Shown one piece after another: positions 1 to 4,553 of a DNA stretch of 5,730 bases (positions are counted from its first letter, which is position 1; every line of letters begins with the position of its first letter). The translations under genes were made by a program, and so were the position numbers. This DNA comes from Spirochaetaceae bacterium (GTDB lineage Bacteria; Spirochaetota; Spirochaetia; Treponematales; Breznakiellaceae), in the NCBI GenBank assembly GCA_031273985.1, contig JAISQV010000087.1:1-5730 (forward strand), read 5' to 3'. The notes under the pieces were generated by a model. It was not told the origin of the DNA. It saw only the letters and a list, made by a program, of their open reading frames with translations, and did not search any database.

Positions 1-89
1 TCGACCCCCGGTATGCCCCGCCGTATATCCGCCTCAACCCGGATGATGATTCCGTCATCCCCATAGGGGGCGTAAGCCATGATCTCCAT
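1..89 (-). CDS. yifB: YifB/ComM family Mg-chelatase-like AAA ATPase, N-terminal fragment
   Basis: Only the first 29 codons are inside the window; the gene runs off the left edge on the minus strand. The translation starts MEIMAYAPYGDD and continues to VEADIRRGIPGV. This matches the opening of YifB/ComM proteins, which begin with a short strand, a gap, then a V-E-(A/V)-D-(I/L)-x-R-G-(L/I)-P segment leading into a VGLP motif that here would lie just outside. The ATG at 89 is chosen over the in-frame ATG at 80 because AGGAG (minus strand, 100-96) sits 6 bases upstream of it. Family members are AAA+ ATPases related to magnesium chelatase; ComM acts as a helicase in natural transformation in some bacteria, and the role in spirochaetes is not established. 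It is divergent from the cobalamin operon and probably unrelated to it. Only the N-terminal signature supports the call. Confidence 0.6.
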   Translation of the reverse strand, partial: MEIMAYAPYGDDGIIIRVEADIRRGIPGV

Positions 90-121
90 GGAAATCTCCT
101 CTATAGTTATTGCGCCGGGAA

Positions 122-154
122 GCGATTTTGCTTCAATCGGCGGGGAAAAATCGC
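122..154. other. 8-bp inverted repeat in the yifB leader
   Basis: GCGATTTT at 122-129 is the perfect reverse complement of AAAATCGC at 147-154, with a 17-base loop. It lies 33-65 bases upstream of the yifB start and would be in its 5' leader or promoter. There is no U-run in either direction, so it is not a plain terminator. It could be an operator or a leader hairpin, and no regulator can be named. Confidence 0.35.
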
Positions 155-168
155 AAAAATTCATGCGC

Positions 169-221
169 GTCAAGCAGGCTCTTTTCAGGTATCTCTGAAA
201 ATCTTCTCAAAACTGCTTGAC
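169..221. promoter_or_regulatory. Nested dyads overlapping the riboswitch promoter -35
   Basis: GTCAAGCAG (169-177) and CTGCTTGAC (213-221) form a perfect 9-bp inverted repeat. Inside it, TTTTCAG (182-188) and CTGAAAA (195-201) form a second perfect 7-bp repeat with a 6-base spacer. The right outer arm contains most of the TTGACA -35 element of the rightward operon, and the left outer arm carries a TTGACG on the minus strand facing yifB. This geometry fits a control site for a dimeric regulator, or a cruciform, between divergent genes. It may also be chance sharing of the -35 word. No known operator consensus was recognised. Confidence 0.4.
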
Positions 222-245
222 ACCTCCGTTTCTGCCGTCTACACT
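217..245 (+). promoter_or_regulatory. Sigma70-type promoter of the cobalamin operon
   Basis: A consensus TTGACA -35 (217-222) is followed by 17 bases and TACACT (240-245) as -10. The predicted start of transcription, about 6-8 bases further on, falls at roughly 251-253. That coincides with the first base of the proposed P1 stem of the riboswitch, an independent consistency check. Confidence 0.75.
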
Positions 246-252
246 AACCTAA

Positions 253-487
253 GCGTATTCAGTGGAAGTGAGGGCGGGCCCCGCCGAAAGGCGGCCCGGT
301 AAGCCTCCGCTATCCCGTAACTGTAACCGGTTCCGGTGCGCCGCTTTCCTCCGGGTTCTGAGACCCAGGGATCGCGCCGCACAGGGAATGTTCCGTCAGG
401 CCGCCGCAGGGGGGCCGTAAACGCCACTGGCCAAAAGCCGGGAAGGCAGAGGGAACACAGGCCGTCAGCCAGGAAACTCTGGTACGC
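253..487 (+). promoter_or_regulatory. Cobalamin (AdoCbl/B12) riboswitch aptamer
   Basis: The conserved blocks of the cobalamin riboswitch occur in the right order. They are a GGTAAGCC...ATCCCGTAACTGT segment (299-324) corresponding to GGTGAAAATCC...CCCGCAACTGT, CCACTGG (424-430), CCGGGAAGGC (438-447), and a B12 box AGCCAGGAAACTC (467-479). The ends close as P1: GCGTA (253-257) pairs with TACGC (483-487), extended by CAG (260-262) with CTG (479-481). A GAAA-capped hairpin CCGCC/GGCGG (281-294) forms one arm. The B12 box departs from the commonest AGCCAGGAGACCTGC form, and the region between ACTGT and CCACTGG is long. Binding of adenosylcobalamin or a related cobamide normally shuts expression of the downstream transport genes. 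The context (TonB-dependent receptor, adenosyltransferase homologue and permease remnant) agrees with that role. Confidence 0.9.
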
Positions 488-604
488 GCCCCCCTGGGGG
501 GGTACATCATTTTCTTGGGTTTCGTGGTCAGGACCTGGGAAGCGCCGTTCTCTCTGTCTAATAACGGTATGCCCCTCTCTCAGCCCCGAAACAGGGAGTA
601 CCGT
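488..604 (+). promoter_or_regulatory. Riboswitch expression platform with RBS-sequestering hairpin
   Basis: Directly after the B12 box lies a C6-T-G7 hairpin (489-502), the likely P13 element. Next to the start codon, ACGGTA (564-569) pairs perfectly with TACCGT (599-604) and CCCT (573-576) pairs with AGGG (593-596), so the Shine-Dalgarno AGGGAG (593-598) would be buried. An alternative hairpin, CCGTT (545-549) with AACGG (563-567), uses the same upstream bases and would release it. There is no T-run, so control is more likely at translation than by termination. The pairings are seen in the sequence; which state is coupled to ligand is inferred. Confidence 0.6.
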
Positions 605-1138
605 ATGAAAAGTGTGATCGAATATCGAAGGGCCCGGTGGGCGTGGATTGTGGCGGCGCTGGTAGTGCTGGGGGGGCTGACAGGTTGCGAGACTGATCCG
701 GAACCAAATCCAGAGGACGAACTTAACCCCGCTCTAATTACCACATGGAGTAGTACCTACAGTTCTTATGTTATAACGGCTGATGATGTTAGCTATCTGA
801 ATTCCTCTGGGGAAATTGATTTTGCTGGCAGCATCAAATATGTTGACAACTTTTCTGAAACAGCCGGGGTACTCATCATCGAGTACGATGATGAGTATAA
901 GCCGGAGTATTACGCCGAGTATGATCCAGATACCTGGCTGCCTGTTGGGGATCCGCTTCCGCTAAAAGGTAATTTTATCGGCGTTTATTTTAAGGGATTA
1001 AGCGCGGATTCGGCGCAAATAGGCAGCGCCTATAAAGAAGGCGGGGCCGAAGAAAGTACCCTTGAGGCGGCCATAGCTGCCTTTACGGTGGATAATGAAG
1101 GTGACTACATGGGACAGTACGGAACGTATTCCAAGTAG
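605..1138 (+). CDS. Small lipoprotein of unknown function, first gene after the B12 riboswitch
   Basis: The product is 177 aa. The ATG at 605 has GGGAG 6 bases upstream; the in-frame TTG at 515 lies in the riboswitch leader and is rejected. Residues 1-28 are a lipoprotein signal: positive charges at R8, R9 and R11, a hydrophobic run from W12, and lipobox L-T-G-C with C28 as the lipidated residue. The mature part is acidic and tyrosine-rich (for example EYDDEYKPEYYAEYDPD), with alternating polar and aromatic residues that suggest a beta-rich fold, and ends in GQYGTYSK. No enzyme motif is visible and I do not recognise a named family, though the NFIGVYFKGL...IGSAYKEGG portion looks like a paralogous treponemal lipoprotein type. 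Bases about 720-960 are near 45% GC against over 60% in the next gene. Its position under the B12 riboswitch, and its stop codon one base before the receptor start, suggest a partner in cobamide capture, by analogy with lipoprotein helpers of TonB receptors. That is inference. Confidence 0.8.
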   Translation: MKSVIEYRRARWAWIVAALVVLGGLTGCETDPEPNPEDELNPALITTWSSTYSSYVITADDVSYLNSSGEIDFAGSIKYVDNFSETAGVLIIEYDDEYKPEYYAEYDPDTWLPVGDPLPLKGNFIGVYFKGLSADSAQIGSAYKEGGAEESTLEAAIAAFTVDNEGDYMGQYGTYSK

Positions 1139-1139
1139 T

Positions 1140-3149
1140 ATGCAGCATCCCTTTTATAAGGCCGGAATAACTTTTCCGGCTTTACTATTGATTTTATTTA
1201 TCCCTTTCTCCCTTTTCGCACAGGAAGGGGAGCGGGTCCCCCCCGGTGAGGACGCCCTCTACCTGGAGGCGGAGGAACTCACCGTGGTGGCCAGCCCGGA
1301 AACCACCCAGCAGATCGCCGAGGTAAGCAGGGACGAGATAGAACGGCGCAACGCCGCGGACCTCGCCTCCCTTTTGCAGGAGGCCCTGAACCTGGGGATC
1401 ACCCGCTACGGGGCCTACGGCAACAAAACCCTGCTTACCCTGCGGGGTTTTGACGCGGAGCGGGTCGCCTTTCTGGTGGACGGGATTCCCATGACCTCCC
1501 CCCAGGACGGCGAGTTCGACCTTACCCGGATCAACCCCGCCACGGTGGAGCGTATCGAAGTTGTCTACGGGGGCTCCGACACCAAGTACAATGTTTCCGG
1601 GGCCTTCGGCGGGGTGATCAACATCATCACCGTGAGGAACCAGGAGCCGGGCCTCCGCATCGGGGGCAGCATCGCCAATACCTCCGCCCTGCCGGGAACC
1701 TACCGGAGCCGGACGGGGGCCACCGGCGGCCCCGACTGGGAGGACCTGGCGGACACCCAGAACCTCTCCCTCTATGCGGCCTACGGCGGCGGCGCCTATT
1801 CCCTTTCCGGGAGCATCTTTGGCACCAGGGCGCAGAATCACTTTCTCTACAAGGACGGTTTTGGCTACACCCGCCGGAAAATATCCAACGAAGTGTGGGA
1901 CGCGGGGGGCCGCCTCTCCTTTGTGTACCGCTTTCCCAATCTTGCCAGCCTGATTTTTTCGGGGGATGTTTTTTACAGCGACAAGAATGTTCCCACCAGC
2001 GGCGGCGCCCAGACTTTTGGGGTTCAGGAGGATTTTAACCATTCCGAGAATGTCATCCTCGATATGCCCCGGGCCTTCCACGACACCCTGGCCATGGAGG
2101 CTTCCCTCACGCACAACGGGAACACCCGGGACTTTACCGACCCCGCCGGGACCGCCTCCCGCCACGAGGAACTCCTCCTCTCCGCCATCAACCGCTGGAG
2201 CTGGTTTCCCTCGGACAGGCTTACCTTCCGCATGGGCGGGGATTACCGCTATGCCCGGCTCGATTCCACGGACATGGGTTCCCGCTACAGGCATGACGGC
2301 GGCGTCTACCTCACGGCGGAGTACCAACTGCACCGCTCCTTTTTGGTGATCCCCTCAATAAAGGGCGTTTTTTCCGGCCCCGGCACCGCCCTGCCCGCCG
2401 TGCCGGTCCCCAAGCTGGGCTTCCTCTGGACCCCCACGGAGTCCCTCAGTATCAAGAACAATTACTTTCGCAGTTTCAAGCATCCCGATTTTGAAGCCCT
2501 CTATTGGGCGCCCGGCGGCGGCGTCCGGGGCAACCCTGATCTGAACCCCGAGGACGGCTGGGGCGGGGATCTGGGGCTGACCTGGCGTTACCGGGACCTG
2601 CTGACCGTGGGGAGCACCCTCTTTGCCCAACTGCTTTTCGACTCGATACACTGGTCGCCGGATTCCAACGGGATTTGGCTGCCCCAGAATGTGGGGAAGG
2701 CGGCGTTCTTCGGCAGTGAAAACCGGGTAAAAGTTACCGTTCCCCTTTCCGGCGCGGTAAGCGAAATAGGCGTTTCCCTTTCCTGGCAGTTCCTCCTGGG
2801 CTACCTTTTGAGTCATGGTTACACCTGGAAAGACGAAAAGCGAATCCCCTACCAGCCCATGCACACCCTGGGGCTTAGCCTGGATATGCCCTGGACCCTG
2901 GGCGCGGCAAAACGGGCAGGTTCCGTCATCGTTTCGGGGACTTTTGAGACGGTCCGCTACTCCGACAGGGCCAATCTTTCCAAACTGGACCCGCATTTTC
3001 TGCTTAACCTGAGCGCCAATCAGGAGTTGAACCGCAACTTTACCGTGTTTCTGGCGCTGCACAATGTGCTCAACAGCTCTTACGAATCCTTCGAGAGTTA
3101 CCCCATGCCGGGGCTCACCGCAACCCTGGGCCTCAGGGCACAATTTTAG
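1140..3149 (+). CDS. btuB: TonB-dependent outer-membrane receptor, BtuB-like (cobamide uptake)
   Basis: The product is 669 aa. The ATG at 1140 gives a clean signal peptide (K7, hydrophobic 10-26, cut after F-A27) and starts one base after the lipoprotein stop, suggesting translational coupling. The alternative in-frame ATG at 1095 would add 15 residues before the signal and overlap the lipoprotein gene. A TonB box EELTVVA lies at 45-51. The plug domain (about 50-170) shows LLTLRGF, VAFLVDGIPM, INPATVERIEVVYGG and GAFGGVINIIT, all typical plug motifs. The remainder is a transmembrane beta-barrel with amphipathic strands, a late HNVLNSSYESFESYPMPG segment and a terminal phenylalanine, as expected for barrel insertion. 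Length is close to BtuB-size receptors (about 600-700 aa). Substrate assignment rests on the riboswitch and neighbours rather than residues; an iron-chelate or other corrinoid substrate remains possible. Energy would come from TonB-ExbB-ExbD encoded elsewhere. Confidence 0.85.
   Translation: MQHPFYKAGITFPALLLILFIPFSLFAQEGERVPPGEDALYLEAEELTVVASPETTQQIAEVSRDEIERRNAADLASLLQEALNLGITRYGAYGNKTLLTLRGFDAERVAFLVDGIPMTSPQDGEFDLTRINPATVERIEVVYGGSDTKYNVSGAFGGVINIITVRNQEPGLRIGGSIANTSALPGTYRSRTGATGGPDWEDLADTQNLSLYAAYGGGAYSLSGSIFGTRAQNHFLYKDGFGYTRRKISNEVWDAGGRLSFVYRFPNLASLIFSGDVFYSDKNVPTSGGAQTFGVQEDFNHSENVILDMPRAFHDTLAMEASLTHNGNTRDFTDPAGTASRHEELLLSAINRWSWFPSDRLTFRMGGDYRYARLDSTDMGSRYRHDGGVYLTAEYQLHRSFLVIPSIKGVFSGPGTALPAVPVPKLGFLWTPTESLSIKNNYFRSFKHPDFEALYWAPGGGVRGNPDLNPEDGWGGDLGLTWRYRDLLTVGSTLFAQLLFDSIHWSPDSNGIWLPQNVGKAAFFGSENRVKVTVPLSGAVSEIGVSLSWQFLLGYLLSHGYTWKDEKRIPYQPMHTLGLSLDMPWTLGAAKRAGSVIVSGTFETVRYSDRANLSKLDPHFLLNLSANQELNRNFTVFLALHNVLNSSYESFESYPMPGLTATLGLRAQF
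1158..1183 (+). other. Terminator-like stem-loop inside the start of btuB
   Basis: GCCGGAA (1161-1167) pairs perfectly with TTCCGGC (1174-1180) around a 6-base loop, extended by AAG/TTT at the base. It lies in codons about 7-15 of the receptor, 20 bases after the lipoprotein stop. Only three T follow immediately, then an AT-rich run (ACTATTGATTTTATTT), so at most it would be a weak terminator or attenuator, or it could stabilise the lipoprotein message. Confidence 0.4.
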
Positions 3150-3201
3150 AGGCCCAAGGCCGGGGAATCCTGCAAGCCTTCGCGGCCCCACAGTAAGATG
3201 A

Positions 3202-3241
3202 TCGAGCCTTTTCCAAAACTTCGGGTTTGGGAAAGGCTCGA
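3202..3241 (+). terminator. Long UUCG-capped stem-loop between btuB and the adenosyltransferase-like gene
   Basis: Eighteen pairs from T3202-A3241 to C3219-G3224 are formed with a single A-G mismatch and one G-U, closing on a C(UUCG)G tetraloop, one of the most stable RNA caps. It lies 53 bases after the btuB stop and 18 bases before the AGGAGG of the next gene. The nearest T-run (CCTTTTAG, 3250-3257) is about 10 bases beyond the stem, so classic intrinsic termination would be weak. It may be a partial terminator, a processing or stability element, or a terminator for btuB with the next gene read through. The remainder of the 118-base gap shows no other clear element. Confidence 0.55.
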
Positions 3242-3267
3242 CCTATTCGCCTTTTAGTGGAGGAACG

Positions 3268-3807
3268 ATGAACAAGTACCTTTCCTACAGTTTTCTGTAC
3301 GATGACCCTGCGGATCTGCGCTGTGATTTTGAGATCGCCACCGATGAAGTTGCCAGCATGATAGGGTATCTGCGCTCTTTGATCGATGACGAGGGCCTGC
3401 GGGAGGAACTCTGCAAGCTAAATGAGCTCATGTACCACGTCAACCCATGCCTCCGTACCAGGCTTGCCATCACGCCGGCGGAGGTCGACTGGCTCCATGA
3501 GCGCATAGAAACCCTGCAGCGGGAGGTGAGGGAGCGTTTCGATGCCGCCGCCGCTCCCCGGCCAAACAAGGCCCGCTTTGTCATTCCCCAGGGCTGCCCG
3601 GCGGCCTCCTACAGCCACATCATCAGAAACAGGTGCAAGGCCCTGGTCCGCATGATGTACCGGCACAAGGAGCGGGGGAATGCGGTGGACGATCTTTTGT
3701 TCGATTACGTCAACCTGTTTTCCGGCTACTTCTATTCCCTGTCGCTGAAATTGAATCAGGATCAGGGCGTTGAGGAAAGGGAATTTACCAGCCGGGTGTA
3801 TTTCTGA
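3268..3807 (+). CDS. Divergent PduO-type cob(I)alamin adenosyltransferase homologue lacking the N-terminal ATP loop
   Basis: The product is 179 aa, with AGGAGG just upstream of the ATG. The body follows the PduO/Cob_adeno_trans family in order. ATDEVASMIGYLRSL (24-38) matches the VDELNSxIGLxRxL helix, keeping the acidic D26. ITPAEVDWLHERIETL (68-83) matches ITxEDVxWLExxID. FVIPQGCPAASYSHIIRNRC (104-123) matches FILPGGSPAAAxLHxARTxC, and DYVNLFSGYFYSLSLKLN (146-163) matches the terminal YLNRLSDxLFxLARxxN helix. The canonical RRAER is changed to K124-A-L-V-R128. The family's first 25 or so residues, with the TGDxGxTxL nucleotide-binding loop and a conserved GxR(V)xK, are absent, and no frame upstream supplies them. 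The family transfers adenosyl from ATP to cob(I)alamin in the cytoplasm. Here activity is doubtful; corrinoid binding, or activity through a different nucleotide site, are alternatives. It is probably co-transcribed with btuB if the intervening stem-loop allows. Confidence 0.7.
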   Translation: MNKYLSYSFLYDDPADLRCDFEIATDEVASMIGYLRSLIDDEGLREELCKLNELMYHVNPCLRTRLAITPAEVDWLHERIETLQREVRERFDAAAAPRPNKARFVIPQGCPAASYSHIIRNRCKALVRMMYRHKERGNAVDDLLFDYVNLFSGYFYSLSLKLNQDQGVEEREFTSRVYF

Positions 3808-4501
3808 TGGTGAAGGCGGCGGCGGCGCTGGCGTAGTCAGCGGTTTCCGCATCCCGCTGCTTGGCGGTTTTACCCTGCCCGGAGCGGGCTTCCTTGCGGG
3901 ACCGGCCGCCGTATTTTTTGCGATCTTTTTTTCGGCAAAAATCGATAAACAGTTTTCCGGCAACACCATTATCCTCTTTGGCATGGTTTTTTCACTTTTT
4001 ATCAATGCCATTCTTACCGTGGTTGCCGCCCTCTACCGTGAGCAGCTTGGAAACCTTTTGTTCTGGCAGATGGGGAGTTTTTCCCTCAAGGGCTGGAATT
4101 CCGTGGCGCTGCTGATCCCCTTTCTGTTGGCGGGCTGCGCCGGGCTGCTGCGGTACCACCGGGAAATGGATATTCTCACCTTTGGGGATGAGCAGTCAAA
4201 ATCTCTCGGTGCGGACACGGAAAAACTGCGGATGCGGCTGCTGGCCCTGAGCGAGGTGCTTACCGGCGCGGCGGCGGCCCTGGCCGGCGCAATCGGGTTT
4301 GCGGACCTTATCGCCCCTCATCTGGCGCGGAAAATCGTGGGCGCCCGGCACCGCCTCGTCCTGCCCATGGCAGCCCTCGTGGGCGGTTCCCTCCTCGTGG
4401 TAACGGACCTTGCCGCCTGGCAGACCGAGACCGGGGATGAAGCCGCCGGCCGGGAGGGACATTTGGCGGATTTCCCGCAAAGGATTCTCCGCCCCCATTG
4501 A
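3794..4501 (+). pseudogene. Truncated FecCD/BtuC-type ABC transporter permease remnant
   Basis: This frame encodes the second half of a FecCD-family permease, the inner-membrane channel that takes B12 or iron chelates from a binding protein. Recognisable parts are a hydrophobic FLAGPAAVFFAIFF helix, TIILFGMVFSLFINAIL (normally LxLAGIAxSxLxxAL), LLFWQMGSFSLKGW (normally FWLMGSL...W), LTFGDEQSKSLGAD, LTGAAAALAGAIGFADLIAP followed by HLARKIVG (the coupling-loop region), and LPMAALVGGSLLVVTDLAA. Full-length members are about 320-350 aa. Here about 120 N-terminal residues (three or so helices) are missing, and the homology emerges out of frame from the 3' end of the upstream gene. After TDLAA the canonical LPVGxxTxxxGxPFFxxLL ending is replaced by a polar tail. 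No start with a ribosome site fits this frame. The overlapping TGATG at 3805-3809 opens a reading frame that ends after nine codons. Neither a binding protein nor an ATPase gene is nearby. Confidence 0.7.
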
Positions 4502-4528
4502 ATCACGGCCTGGTTATTGCCCTATACT
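4498..4528 (+). promoter_or_regulatory. Probable deoC promoter
   Basis: TTGAAT (4498-4503) and TATACT (4523-4528) form a sigma70-like pair with a 19-base spacer, longer than the preferred 17. They sit directly after the permease remnant and 25 bases before the deoC start, so deoC probably has its own transcript. TATATC (4528-4533) is an alternative -10. Confidence 0.35.
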
Positions 4529-4553
4529 ATATCAGGAGACCGGGAGGCATGAA

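Noticed and set aside
145..173. Minus-strand promoter for yifB with TTGACG at 173-168
   Set aside because: The -35 is good, but at 16-18 base spacing only T-runs (TTTTTC or similar) are available as -10, so it is not called as a feature.
515..604. In-frame N-terminal extension of the lipoprotein from TTG at 515
   Set aside because: It would translate riboswitch expression-platform sequence and place 30 residues before a well-formed lipoprotein signal; the ATG at 605 has a good Shine-Dalgarno.
1194..2333. A 379-codon open frame on the minus strand opposite btuB
   Set aside because: It is a shadow in GC-rich coding DNA: it lies wholly inside the receptor gene, has a low-complexity Gly/Val/Pro composition, and the plus frame carries clear TonB-receptor motifs.
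2355..3191. A 278-codon minus-strand open frame
   Set aside because: It is antisense to the receptor's barrel codons, has no recognisable motif, and its composition is an artefact of the complementary strand.
3805..3836. Nine-codon frame MVKAAAALA starting at the TGATG overlap
   Set aside because: It is too short to be a gene. It is better seen as the possible coupled start of a lost downstream gene and is discussed under the fusion scar.
4410..4553. In-frame extension of deoC upstream of 4554
   Set aside because: It runs through the permease remnant, lacks any DERA homology and would add 48 residues to a protein already of family length.
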